NCBI RefSeq assembly: GCF_019090165.1
Contig: NZ_JAHRIB010000131.1
Location: 1-51,426, forward strand
Length of the DNA stretch: 51,426 nt
Direction: 5' to 3'
DNA from: Streptomyces sp. BV286
GTDB lineage: Bacteria > Actinomycetota > Actinomycetes > Streptomycetales > Streptomycetaceae
Positions 8,690 to 17,345 of the stretch are shown in pieces. Each line of letters begins with the position of its first letter. The first letter of the stretch is position 1. A program made the position numbers and the translations under genes. Under the pieces are notes generated by a model. The model saw nothing but the letters and a program-made list of their open reading frames with translations, did no database searches and was not told the DNA's origin.

Positions 8690-8787
8690 CCTCAGCGGAT
8701 CCTGCCAACCGGGCTGCGTCGTCACAGGCACCTCCGACCGCCGGGACAGGTGAGACAGGCGAGACGGGTGGGACACCAGTGCGGGCT

Positions 8788-8811
8788 CGACGGCCGTGCG
8801 GGCGGCCGTCG
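8788..8811. terminator. Candidate bidirectional terminator
   Basis: CGACGGCC (8788-8795) pairs with GGCCGTCG (8804-8811). The hairpin lies between the convergent PPOX and AIM24 genes and could serve both. Confidence 0.45.
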
Positions 8812-8854
8812 TGCGGGCGCGGCAGCCGTACGAGCCCGGCCGAGCCCTCCCCCG

Positions 8855-9532
8855 TCAGTGCTGGGAGGTGCTCTGCGGTGTCGCCTCGCTCGGCCGTACG
8901 ACGACGTATCCCTCCCCCTGGAGCACCAGCTGCACCGCCTCCCCCGAGCCGCCGCGGAGCATCGAGCCGATCGACTGCGAACGGTGCAGCGACGTCTGCA
9001 GGTTGGCCGTCCAGCCGACGATGGCGTCCGTGTCGACGTACACGGGCCACTGCGGTGAGACCGGGATGACCAGTGGGTTGCCCTCGCAGACGAGACCGAG
9101 CCTGCCCTGCCCGGTGAAGACGCTGTTGAACAGCCCTCCGCCGGTCATGCCCGCGCCCTTCACCGTCTTGATCTCGTACGTGAGTGAGGCGTCGAAGCAC
9201 AGCACGTTGCGGCCGTTGACGGTGAAGACGTCGCCGGGGTCGATGTCGATGATGAAGCAGTTCTGGGCCTCGTGCGCGAACCAGGCCTCCCCCTGTCCGC
9301 GCACCGCCATGAGGGGCAGGCCCTCTCCGGTGACGGCCCGTTTGAGCATGCCGCCGACGCCCTGGCCCTTGCGCTCGAACTGCAGGTTGCCGCGGTAGGC
9401 GATCATCGCGCCCTGCCGGGCGAGCATCTCGCCGTTGACGGCGTACCTGATCGACTTGGCGTTCTGCACGCTCATGCCCGCCGTGGCGGCCGGCTGCACC
9501 ATGTACTCGCTGGAAAACAGATCACCCTTCAT
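8855..9532 (-). CDS. AIM24-family protein
   Basis: 225 residues from the ATG at 9532 (MKGDLFSSEYM), matching usual AIM24/TerB-associated protein length. The motifs are those of the AIM24 double-stranded beta-helix family: GEMLARQGAMIAYRGNL, PLMAVRGQGEAWFAH, IIDIDPGDVFTVNGRNVLCF and GLVCEGNPLVIPVSP. The frame stays open to 9676, but that extension is Arg/Pro-rich, has no ribosome binding site and overlaps the upstream terminator hairpin. The bacterial function is not established. The yeast namesake is a mitochondrial inner-membrane protein. There is no signal peptide, so it is probably cytosolic. Confidence 0.88.
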   Translation of the reverse strand: MKGDLFSSEYMVQPAATAGMSVQNAKSIRYAVNGEMLARQGAMIAYRGNLQFERKGQGVGGMLKRAVTGEGLPLMAVRGQGEAWFAHEAQNCFIIDIDPGDVFTVNGRNVLCFDASLTYEIKTVKGAGMTGGGLFNSVFTGQGRLGLVCEGNPLVIPVSPQWPVYVDTDAIVGWTANLQTSLHRSQSIGSMLRGGSGEAVQLVLQGEGYVVVRPSEATPQSTSQH

Positions 9533-9620
9533 CCGGGCATCCTGTCCCGGAGGCGGCGATTCGACCATCCTGCCAAGGGAGGAAAGGTGGCGGCGAAGGT
9601 ATTGGGCGGCACGACGAAAG

Positions 9621-9658
9621 GCGGGGCGGTCGACGCCCGCTCGCGTCGACCGCCCCGC
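9621..9658 (-). terminator. Strong terminator of the subtilase gene
   Basis: Perfect 16-base arms (9621-9636 and 9643-9658) around a 6-base loop lie about 100 bases beyond the subtilase stop codon. A second small stem (GGGGCC-TTTC-GGCCCC, 9659-9674) is adjacent. Together they separate the protease from the AIM24 gene. Confidence 0.75.
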
Positions 9659-9756
9659 GGGGCCTTTCGGCCCCACCCTGTGGGGGGTGGTTTCTCAGTG
9701 CCCGGCCCGCTGTCGGCCGGAAGCCGGGCGATCGTCCCGCGATCGCCGTGGCACGG

Positions 9757-11562
9757 TCAGAAGGTCAGCTTCCAGCTGTTGATCCGGCCGGTGTCGGCCG
9801 AGGCCACGTCCTGGACGCGCAGCTTCCAGGTCCCGTTGGCGGTCTCGCCGGACGCGTCCACGGTGTAGGTGGCGCTGACGTCGTCGGCCGAGTCCGAGGT
9901 GCTGGACGGCTTCAGGCGGAACGCCGTGCCGTCCGGCGCGACCAGGTCGATCACCAGGTCACCGCGGAAGGTGTGGGTGATGTCGACGCCGACCTGGAGG
10001 GCCGACGGGGCGTTGCCGGTGCGGCCGCTGACCGCGATCGACGACTCGACGGCCGAGCCCGCGTCGGGGATCGAGACGGCGGCGGTGCTGGAGAAGGTCG
10101 TACCGGTGGAGCCACCGGTGCCGCTCACGGCCTGCACGGTCTTGGCCGCGTCGGCCAGACCGGCGCCGCAGCCGCCCGAGCAGGTGCCGGGCAGGGCACG
10201 GGAGTTGGTCTTGATCGCCGACTCGATCTGGGCCGGGGTCAGCGCGGAGTTCGCCGACTTGGCGAGCGCGGCGAGGCCCGCGATGTGCGGGGCGGCCATG
10301 CTGGTGCCCTGGTAGTAGTCGTACGACTCCGAACCGGCCGTCTTCGTACCGGCGTTCAGCGTGGAGAGGATGCCGTTGGCGGTGGTGGTGTTGGTCTCGC
10401 CGCCGGGGGCCGCGATGTCCACGGTCGAGCCGAAGTTGGAGTAGTAGGCCTTGGAGCCGGTGCGGCCCAGCGCCGCCACCGAGATGACGTTGCTGCAGCT
10501 CGCCGGCGAGTAGTTGGCCGCGTTGGCGTTGCTGTTGCCCGCCGCGACGACGACCGTCGTACCGCGGCCGACGGCGTTGTTGATCGCGGTCTGGGTGGCC
10601 GTGGTGCAGGCACCGCCACCGCCGAGGCTCATGTTGATGACCTTGGCGACGTTGGTGTTGGCCGGGACGCCGGAGACCGTTCCGCCGGACGCCCAGGTGA
10701 TGGCGTCGATGATGTCGGAGTCGTAGCCGCCGCACTTGCCGAGGACACGCAGCGGGGAGATCTTCGCGTTGTACGCGATGCCCGCGACGCCCTTGCCGTT
10801 GTTGGTGGCGGCGGCGATGGTGCCCGCGACGTGCGTGCCGTGCCAGGAGGAGTCACTGGCCGGGGCGCCGGCCTGGCACTCGTTCGCGGCGGACCAGTCG
10901 CCCGGGTCGGCCGGGTTGCTGTCGCGTCCGTTGCCGTCGACCGAGACCGCGGTGTCGGAGATGAAGTCGTAGCCCGCGACGATGTTGGCCGCGAGGTCGG
11001 AGTGGGTGACGTAACCGGTGTCGATGACGGCGACGGTCACGCCGGTGCCGGTCGCGGTGGTCCAGGCACCGGGGACACGCATGCCCGCGGTGGTCTCGAA
11101 GAGGTCCCACTGCTTGCTGTACTCGGTGTCGTTCGGGTCGGCCTGCGGCTTGTTGAGGCGGTCCGGCACGGCGTACGCGACCTGCGGGTCTGCCTGGAAC
11201 TCGGCGACGACGTCGGCCACGTCGGCCTTGCTCAGCCGGTCGCCCAGGTCGACCAGCGCGGCACCGGTGCCGAGGCGGCGCTGGAAGTCGAGGTCCTCCC
11301 CGGCCTCCTTGCCCTTGGCCTCGGCGTCCGCGGAGGCGGCCTTGTTCGACTTGGCCTCGGTGGCGCCCGCCTTGTAGCCGACGATCAGCCGCTCGGCCGG
11401 GGCGGTCACGGCGGCGGCAGCGGTCTTCGCGGCCTCGTCGGAGGGGACCGTGGCGGTGGCCGGTCCGGCCAGCGCGAGGGACGTGATCGTCCCTGCCATC
11501 AGCGTCGCGGATATCGCGGCGACGGATATCAGCTTCCGTCTCGCGGGTCGTGGAGTACGCAA
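9757..11562 (-). CDS. Secreted subtilisin-like serine protease (S8) with P/homoB domain
   Basis: About 601 residues from a TTG at 11562, preceded by GAAAGG. The longer frame from 11616 lacks a ribosome binding site. Order: Sec signal peptide (residues about 8-38, RRKLIS then hydrophobic then GPATATV); I9-type inhibitory propeptide (about 55-135); S8 catalytic domain with triad Asp181 (AVIDTGYVTHSDL), His241 (HGTHVAGT) and Ser421 (GTSMAAPH); then a proprotein-convertase-type P domain (about 485-601, DITHTFRGDLVIDLVAPDG and GTWKLRVQD). The oxyanion Asn is in VVAAGNSN. The propeptide should be removed on secretion. It probably acts in extracellular protein degradation. Monocistronic, with a strong terminator. 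Confidence 0.95.
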   Translation of the reverse strand: MRTPRPARRKLISVAAISATLMAGTITSLALAGPATATVPSDEAAKTAAAAVTAPAERLIVGYKAGATEAKSNKAASADAEAKGKEAGEDLDFQRRLGTGAALVDLGDRLSKADVADVVAEFQADPQVAYAVPDRLNKPQADPNDTEYSKQWDLFETTAGMRVPGAWTTATGTGVTVAVIDTGYVTHSDLAANIVAGYDFISDTAVSVDGNGRDSNPADPGDWSAANECQAGAPASDSSWHGTHVAGTIAAATNNGKGVAGIAYNAKISPLRVLGKCGGYDSDIIDAITWASGGTVSGVPANTNVAKVINMSLGGGGACTTATQTAINNAVGRGTTVVVAAGNSNANAANYSPASCSNVISVAALGRTGSKAYYSNFGSTVDIAAPGGETNTTTANGILSTLNAGTKTAGSESYDYYQGTSMAAPHIAGLAALAKSANSALTPAQIESAIKTNSRALPGTCSGGCGAGLADAAKTVQAVSGTGGSTGTTFSSTAAVSIPDAGSAVESSIAVSGRTGNAPSALQVGVDITHTFRGDLVIDLVAPDGTAFRLKPSSTSDSADDVSATYTVDASGETANGTWKLRVQDVASADTGRINSWKLTF

Positions 11563-11947
11563 GGGAGTGCCTTTCGTGGCCGGCTCCGGACAGCGCGCGA
11601 AAGCGGTGCGGAGCATCGGTCGATTCGCTTCGTCGTCGAAGCGGCGGGGGGTGCGAGCGAAAAGCGCGTCAGCCGGCCATGCGCAGCGACCTATCAGGGG
11701 TTACCTGTGGTGCGACTGTGGCTCGAACAATAGGTCGCGCCTTTGTCCCGGGGATACGGGGAAAACCCTCGATCCCTGGCCGGGAACCCCCTACGGAGAA
11801 AGGCGGTTGACGGGAAAGGACACCCTTTTCACACGTTCGGCCCGGTCTCGGCGGGCCTCACGCGACGGCCGGTTTTCGAATGGAGGCCGGTTCTCGGGCA
11901 GAGACCGGCCCTCGAGTGTGGTGGCCGGTTCTCAGGCCGGCCGGCCC
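11563..11947. other. Intergenic region between subtilase and ABC exporter genes
   Basis: 385 bases with no convincing gene. The left part should hold the subtilase promoter (minus strand). The right part (11874-11947) is a run of direct and inverted copies of GGCCGGTTYTC; one inverted pair, 11885-11910, can form a hairpin suited to terminating the ABC gene, which ends at 11948. Confidence 0.6.
11885..11910 (-). terminator. Candidate terminator of the ABC exporter gene
   Basis: GGCCGGTTCTC pairs with GAGACCGGCC with one bulge and a short GGGCA loop, within a cluster of GGCCGG repeats about 40 bases past the stop codon. Confidence 0.4.
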
Positions 11948-13714
11948 TCAGGCGGCGTCGGTGGCCGCGAGGAACTGCGTGGCGGCGAGTTCCGCGTACA
12001 GCGGGTCGCCCGCGACGAGTTCGCGGTGGGTGCCCACGGCCCGTACCCGCCCGGCGTCCATCACGACGATGCGGTCGGCCATGGTGACGGTGGACAGCCG
12101 GTGGGCGACGACCAGGACCGTGGTGGTGCGGGCGACATCGGCGACCGTGTCGCGCAGCGCCGCTTCGTTGACCGCGTCGAGCTGGCTGGTGGCCTCGTCG
12201 AGCAGCAGCAGCCGGGGCCGCCGCAGGAGGGCCCGGGCGATGGCGACGCGCTGCCGCTCGCCGCCGGAGAGCTTGGTGCCGCGGTGGCCAACAAGCGTGT
12301 CCACGCCCTTCGGCAGCCGGTCGACGAGGGAGTCGAGCCGGGTGGTCTTGAGCGCGCGGAGCAGTTCGCCGTCGTCGGCGTCGGGATTGCCGAGCAGGAG
12401 GTTGTCGCGGAGGCTGCCGGAGAGGACGGGCGCGTCCTGCTCGACGTAGCCGATGGCCGACCGGAGCCCCGACACCTCCCAGTCGGTGAGGTCCCGGCCG
12501 TCCAGCGAGATGGTCCCCTCCTCGGGGTCGTAGAACCGCTCGATGAGGGAGAACACGGTGGTCTTGCCCGCGCCCGACGGTCCCACGAAGGCGGTCATGC
12601 CGCGCGGAGGGACGGCGAAGGTCACACCGTGGTGGACGTACGGCAGGTCGTCGTCGTACCGGAAGCGGACGTCCTCGAACGTGATCGAGGCGGGCTCGGC
12701 GCCGGGGCCGGGCAGCGGGGCGGGCTCGGAGGCCGGCTCGGCGGGCAGCCGCCTGGCCTCCTCGATGCGGGCCAGGGCGGCCGAGCCGCTCTGGTACTGG
12801 GCGACCGCTCCGACGACCTGCTGGATGGGCGACATCAGGTAGAAGACGTACAGCAGGAAGGCGACGAGGGTGCCGATGTCGACGGCTCCGGTCGCGACGC
12901 GCGCGCCGCCCACGGCGAGGACGGTGATGAACGCGACCTGCATCGACAGACCGGCCGTGTTCCCCGCCAGTGCCGACCACTTGGCGGCCCGGACGCTCTG
13001 GCGCCAGGACTCCTCGGCCGCCGCGTGCACGGCCCGCTCCTCGCGGTGCTCGGCGCCGGACGCCTTGATGGTCCGCAGTGCGCCCAGGGTCCGCTCCAGC
13101 GAGGCGCCCATCGCCCCGACCGCGTCCTGGGCCTGCCTGCTGGCCCGGTTGATGTGCGGCACGATCACGCCGATCACCGTGCCCGCGGCCAGGACCACGC
13201 CCAGGGTGACGGCGGTGAGCACCGGATCGACGAACCCCATCAGGCCGAGCGTGGCCACGAGGGTGAGTCCGCCGGTGCCGAGGCCCACCAGCGAGTCGGT
13301 GGTGACCTCCCGCAGGAGGGTGGTGTCCGAGGTGATCCGGGCCATCAGGTCCCCGGGCTCGCTCCGGTCGACGGAGGCTATGCGCAGACGCAGCAGATGC
13401 GAGACGAGGCCCCGCCGTGCGCCGAGTACGACGGACTCGGCGGTGTACCGCAGCACGTACGAACCGAGCGCGCCGATCGCGGCGTTCGTGACGACCAGGG
13501 CCGACATCGCCAGCAGTGCGCCGGTGATCGCCCGGTCGTGGCCCAGGTCGTCGATCAGCGTCCTGGCCACCAGCGGCAGCGCGAGCCCCGCGGCCCCGGT
13601 CAGGAGCGACAGCACGGCTCCGAGCAGCAGCGTCCAGCGGTACGGGCGCACGTACGCGAGCAGCAGCCGCCACGCCGGTGTGGCGGCTGGGCCGGACGGC
13701 TGGGACTGCGGCAC
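11948..13714 (-). CDS. ABC exporter, fused permease and ATPase
   Basis: 588 residues from a GTG at 13714 preceded by GGGGGAG. The frame extends to 13915 but that region is not protein-like. An N-terminal type IV exporter membrane domain (about residues 20-310, six helices, for example LLLGAVLSLLTGAAGLALPLV) is followed by the ATPase: Walker A GPSGAGKTT, Q-loop YVEQDAPVLSGS, signature LSGGERQRVAIARALL, Walker B LLLLDEATSQLD and H-loop VLVVAHRLSTV. It is a half-transporter that should work as a homodimer, as no partner gene is adjacent. The substrate is unknown; the family includes multidrug and lipid exporters. It is upstream of the subtilase gene on the same strand, but a repeat and terminator region lies between. 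Confidence 0.93.
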   Translation of the reverse strand: MPQSQPSGPAATPAWRLLLAYVRPYRWTLLLGAVLSLLTGAAGLALPLVARTLIDDLGHDRAITGALLAMSALVVTNAAIGALGSYVLRYTAESVVLGARRGLVSHLLRLRIASVDRSEPGDLMARITSDTTLLREVTTDSLVGLGTGGLTLVATLGLMGFVDPVLTAVTLGVVLAAGTVIGVIVPHINRASRQAQDAVGAMGASLERTLGALRTIKASGAEHREERAVHAAAEESWRQSVRAAKWSALAGNTAGLSMQVAFITVLAVGGARVATGAVDIGTLVAFLLYVFYLMSPIQQVVGAVAQYQSGSAALARIEEARRLPAEPASEPAPLPGPGAEPASITFEDVRFRYDDDLPYVHHGVTFAVPPRGMTAFVGPSGAGKTTVFSLIERFYDPEEGTISLDGRDLTDWEVSGLRSAIGYVEQDAPVLSGSLRDNLLLGNPDADDGELLRALKTTRLDSLVDRLPKGVDTLVGHRGTKLSGGERQRVAIARALLRRPRLLLLDEATSQLDAVNEAALRDTVADVARTTTVLVVAHRLSTVTMADRIVVMDAGRVRAVGTHRELVAGDPLYAELAATQFLAATDAA

Positions 13715-13939
13715 GGTACTCCCCCTCGGACGGTCGGCTCCCCTTCCCCTCCCGTCCGGAGTCTCGTCCGGGGTCGGAAAGGGGTCGATGAAGTATCGCC
13801 GATGCCACTGACAGTGCCGCAGGGGATTTCCGCCGGGCGGTCCCGGGTCCGGGTGCCGTCCTTCGGTGCCCGGCTCACGTGCGGGGGCCGGGCGTCCGCG
13901 CCGTGCGACCCCCACCGGTGGCGGTCGCCTGTCGGCGGG

Positions 13940-15769
13940 TCACTCGACGATGACGTCGCTCATGCCGCCGTCGGTGCGCCAGCGCCTGAGCAGTTCGTGG
14001 AAGGCGACCGGCCCGTCGCCGTACGACTCGCTGCGCCGCCTGGGTCTGCCCTCGTTGTTGTAGTAGCCGGGGGTGCACTCGGCCTGGAACGCGTAGAGGT
14101 CCGCGGCCTTCTCCCGGATCGTGGCGACCCAGGCGGTCTCGGCCTCGACGGACGGCTCGACGTACCGGGCCCGGCGTCTGCGTGCCTCGGCGACGATCCC
14201 GGCGACGTGGGTGGCCTGTTCGTCGAGGATGTGGACGTAGTTCACGGCGCTGGCGTTCTGCAGCGGACCGAGCTGGAAGAGGTTGGGGAATCCGTGGCTG
14301 GAGAAGCCGTGGAGCGTTCGCACGCCCTGCCGCCAGGACGCGGGCAGTTCGGCGCCGTCGCGGCCGTACACCCGGAGCCGGCCGGACAGGATGCCCGAGA
14401 CGCCGACCTCGAAGCCGGTCGCGAAGATGACGCAGTCGACCGCGTACTCCGTGCCTCCGACCACGACGGCGTTCTCGGTGATGCGCTCGACGCCGCCGTG
14501 GTCGGCGGTGTCCACCAGCGTCACGCCGGGCCGGTTGAACGTGTCCAGGTAGTGGTCGCTGAAGGTGGGCCGCTTGCACATGTACCGGTACCAGGGCTTG
14601 AGTGCCCCGGCGGTCGCGGGGTCCTCGACCACGGAGTCGACCCGGGCACGGATCTCGTTCATCTTCTGGAAGTCGGCCAGCTCGTTCAGGCGGTCGCGTT
14701 CCTCCGCGGGAAGGTCCGCGTAGTGGTTGGTCGGGATGAGGTTCTGCAGCAGCCGGGCACTGCTGGTCCAGCCGTCGTCCACCAGGTCCTCGTCGGTGCG
14801 GGCGCCGGTGACGGTCCTGAGGAAGTTGTCCCTGCGGCGGCGCTGCCAGCCCGGTTCGAGCGAGGCGGCCCAGTGGGGGTCGGTGGGGCGCTGGCCCCGC
14901 ACGTCGACGGAGGAGGGGGTGCGCTGGAACACGTACAACTGCCGCGCGTCGCGGCCCAGATGCGGCACGACCTGGACGGCGGTCGCTCCGGTGCCGATCA
15001 GGGCCACGCGCTTGTCGGAGAGCCGGTGCAGGTTCCCGTTCGCGTCGCCGCCCGTGTACGCGTAGTCCCAGCGGCTGGTGTGGAAGGTGTGCCCCTTGAA
15101 GGTCTCGATGCCGGGGATGCCCGGGAGCTTCGCCTGGCTGAGCGTGCCGCTGGAGACCACCACGTAGCGTGCCCGTACACGGTCGCCGCGATCGGTGCCG
15201 ACCACCCATTCCGACTCGGTGTCGTCCCAGCGCAGTTCGGTCGCCTGCGTCCGGAAGCAGGCGCCGTCGTACAGGTCGAACCGGCGCGCCACCGCCCGCG
15301 CGTGCTGCCGGATCTCCTCGCCGGGCGCGTACTTCCACTCGGGGATGTGGCCGACCTCTTCGAGCAGCGGCATGTAGACGTACGACTCGATGTCGCAGTG
15401 GATGCCCGGGTACCGGTTCCAGTACCAGGTCCCGCCGAAGTCGCCCCCCTGCTCGATGATCCGGATCGACTCCACGCCCGCCTGCCGCAGCCGTGCCCCG
15501 GCGAGCAGACCGCCGAAGCCGCCGCCGACGACCACCGCCTCGACCCGGTCGTGCAGCGGCTCCCGCGTGAACTCCGGTTCCTCCACGTACGGGTCGTCCG
15601 CGTAGGAGCCGAACTCTCCTGCGATGCGCTGGTACTGCGCGTTGCCTTCCGGCCGGATGCGGCGGTCGCGTTCGGCCCGGTATCGCGCACGCAGGGCGTC
15701 CGGGTCGAAGCCGAGCCCGTCCGGGCCGGACGGGGACCTGCCGGACGAGGCGTGGGGAGTGGGGGGCAT
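13940..15769 (-). CDS. Flavin monooxygenase of the Baeyer-Villiger type
   Basis: 609 residues. The FAD Rossmann motif GGGFGG is at 82-87, GGTWYWNRYPG at 112-122, the Baeyer-Villiger fingerprint FxGxxxHxxxW at 224-234 (FKGHTFHTSRW), and a second NADPH-binding Rossmann motif GTGATA near 264. The cyclohexanone/phenylacetone monooxygenase length and the ATG-type motif (FATGF) fit. By family knowledge it inserts oxygen next to a ketone carbonyl using NADPH, FAD and O2. The ATG follows AAGGACAGGT. It is downstream of the P450/ferredoxin/reductase genes on the same strand with a 152-base gap, so it may act on the same substrate pathway. That link and the substrate are inference. Confidence 0.92.
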   Translation of the reverse strand: MPPTPHASSGRSPSGPDGLGFDPDALRARYRAERDRRIRPEGNAQYQRIAGEFGSYADDPYVEEPEFTREPLHDRVEAVVVGGGFGGLLAGARLRQAGVESIRIIEQGGDFGGTWYWNRYPGIHCDIESYVYMPLLEEVGHIPEWKYAPGEEIRQHARAVARRFDLYDGACFRTQATELRWDDTESEWVVGTDRGDRVRARYVVVSSGTLSQAKLPGIPGIETFKGHTFHTSRWDYAYTGGDANGNLHRLSDKRVALIGTGATAVQVVPHLGRDARQLYVFQRTPSSVDVRGQRPTDPHWAASLEPGWQRRRRDNFLRTVTGARTDEDLVDDGWTSSARLLQNLIPTNHYADLPAEERDRLNELADFQKMNEIRARVDSVVEDPATAGALKPWYRYMCKRPTFSDHYLDTFNRPGVTLVDTADHGGVERITENAVVVGGTEYAVDCVIFATGFEVGVSGILSGRLRVYGRDGAELPASWRQGVRTLHGFSSHGFPNLFQLGPLQNASAVNYVHILDEQATHVAGIVAEARRRRARYVEPSVEAETAWVATIREKAADLYAFQAECTPGYYNNEGRPRRRSESYGDGPVAFHELLRRWRTDGGMSDVIVE

Positions 15770-15921
15770 ACCTGTCCTTCTGCTGTGGGGCCTGCGGTCG
15801 GATGGGGGCGAATGCGCTGTGCCTGCTCCGGCGGCGGACCGTCCGCCGTGGCCGTCCTCTGCGTCCTCTGCCTTTCGGTGGCTCGAACTGCCGTCATCCT
15901 GCGGCCTCTTGACCTCGACGG

Positions 15922-17100
15922 CTAGGGCGTCCGGGCGGCGGGGACGGCATCACGCCACGGGGAGCGTGCGGCGATGGCCTGCCGCCGGCCGCGGAGCGCC
16001 TTCGGTGGCATGCCGAGCGCGAGGACTCCGGTGAGCCGGTCGCCCGTGCGGTAGGCGACCGTGAACCTGCGCTCGTCGAGGTCCCCCTCCACCACGGCGA
16101 CCTCGTCGTGTCCGCGCAGCCGTCCGAACGCCTGGACCTTCAGGCCGTACTGCTCCGACCAGAAGTACGGCACCGGTGCGAACGGCTTGCGCGCCTGCGG
16201 GTGCAGCAGGTTGCGGGCCGCCGCCATGCCCTGTTCGGCGGCGTTCGTACGGTGTTCGACGCGCATCGGCGTCCCGAACAGCGGGTTGTACCAGCGGGCG
16301 ACGTCACCGGCCGCGTACACCCCCGGTGCGGCCTCGCAGTACTGGTCGCACACCAGCCCGTCGTCCACCGTCAGGCCGCTCCCCGCCAGCCACTCGGTGT
16401 TGGGCAGCGACCCGACGGCCACCAACACCTGGTCGCCCTCGACGAGTTCGCCACCGACGAGCCGGACCCCGCCCTCGGTCACCGCGGCCACCCGGACCCC
16501 GGTGCGCAGGTCCACCCCGTGGTCCAGGTGGGCCGCGGCGAGCACCCGTCCCACCTCGTCGCCTACGGCGTGGGCGAGCGGTACCGGCGCGGGTTCCAGG
16601 AGCGTGACCTCGGTGCCGAGGCGGCGGGCCACGGCGGCGGCCTCGGCGCCGAGGAACCCGGCGCCGACCACCACCAGGCGCCGGCCCGCCCCCAGTCCGG
16701 CCCGCAGGGCGAGCGCGTCGTCCAGGGTGCGCAGCACATGCGCGCTCCCGTCGCCGGGCAGCCGCCGCGGACGTACACCGGTGGCGACGACCAGTCCGTC
16801 GTACGGCACCCGTGTCCCGTCGGCCAGCAGCACCGCGCGTCCGCCGGGATCCAGGCCCGTCGCGGCGGTGCCCAGCCTCAACTCCAGGTCCAGCGCGGCC
16901 AGATCGTCCGGCGGGCGCAGCGCGAGCCGGTCGGGGTGCCACTCGGACGCCAGGATCTGCTTGGACAGCGGCGGCCTGTCGTAGGGGGCGTGCGGCTCGT
17001 CACCGATGAGGGTGAGTGTGCCGTCGTACCCCTCGCGGCGCAGGGTCTCGGCTGCCGCCAGCCCGGCCGCCGAAGCACCGACGACGACGATCCTCTTCAC
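15922..17100 (-). CDS. NAD(P)H-dependent ferredoxin reductase (FAD)
   Basis: 392 residues from a GTG at 17100 that overlaps the ferredoxin stop (GTGA), so the two are translationally coupled. The N-terminal FAD-binding motif is VVVGASAAGLAAAETLR, the second nucleotide motif VVVGAGFLGAEAAAVARRLG, and the FAD-contacting motif GVYAAGDVARW. The C-terminal region (FWSEQYGLKVQAFGR) is typical of putidaredoxin-reductase-type enzymes. It would pass electrons from NAD(P)H to the adjacent 3Fe-4S ferredoxin and on to the P450. Cytosolic. The coupling and gene order make the assignment as the redox partner strong. Confidence 0.94.
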   Translation of the reverse strand: MKRIVVVGASAAGLAAAETLRREGYDGTLTLIGDEPHAPYDRPPLSKQILASEWHPDRLALRPPDDLAALDLELRLGTAATGLDPGGRAVLLADGTRVPYDGLVVATGVRPRRLPGDGSAHVLRTLDDALALRAGLGAGRRLVVVGAGFLGAEAAAVARRLGTEVTLLEPAPVPLAHAVGDEVGRVLAAAHLDHGVDLRTGVRVAAVTEGGVRLVGGELVEGDQVLVAVGSLPNTEWLAGSGLTVDDGLVCDQYCEAAPGVYAAGDVARWYNPLFGTPMRVEHRTNAAEQGMAAARNLLHPQARKPFAPVPYFWSEQYGLKVQAFGRLRGHDEVAVVEGDLDERRFTVAYRTGDRLTGVLALGMPPKALRGRRQAIAARSPWRDAVPAARTP

Positions 17101-17294
17101 TCGCCGACCAGCCGGATCGCCGCCGCCGGGCAGATCGCCACGGCTTCCCGCACGCCGTCGAGGAGGCCGTCCCCGGGCACCTCCTCCAGCAGGATCGCCA
17201 CGCCGTCGTCGTCCCGCTGGTCGAAGACCTCCGGGGAGGCCATCACGCACTGCCCCGACGCCACGCACTTCGGTTCGTCCAGTTCCACACGCAT
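17097..17294 (-). CDS. 3Fe-4S ferredoxin
   Basis: 65 residues from the second ATG at 17294, which has AAGGA at good spacing. The ATG six bases earlier is too close to it. Three cluster cysteines are visible: Cys10 and Cys16 in CVASGQC, and Cys55 in the AICP motif. The fourth position of a 4Fe-4S cluster is absent, so a 3Fe-4S cluster is expected, as in the Streptomyces ferredoxins (SoyB type) that serve CYP105 enzymes. It is acidic overall. It lies 51 bases downstream of the P450 and overlaps the reductase gene by four bases, forming a complete electron-transfer unit. Confidence 0.95.
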   Translation of the reverse strand: MRVELDEPKCVASGQCVMASPEVFDQRDDDGVAILLEEVPGDGLLDGVREAVAICPAAAIRLVGE

Positions 17295-17345
17295 GAGCAT
17301 CTTCCTTGTCCCTCGGGCACGTTCAGTGGTCTCGGCGGTGGCCGC

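Noticed and set aside
9748..11733. 661-codon plus-strand open frame opposite the subtilase gene
   Set aside because: Shadow of the protease; composition dominated by Arg, Gly and Val with no motif or ribosome binding site.
11450..15925. 1491-codon plus-strand open frame spanning the ABC exporter and monooxygenase
   Set aside because: It crosses two well-supported minus-strand genes and their intergenic region; high-GC antisense frame without stop codons, not a giant gene.
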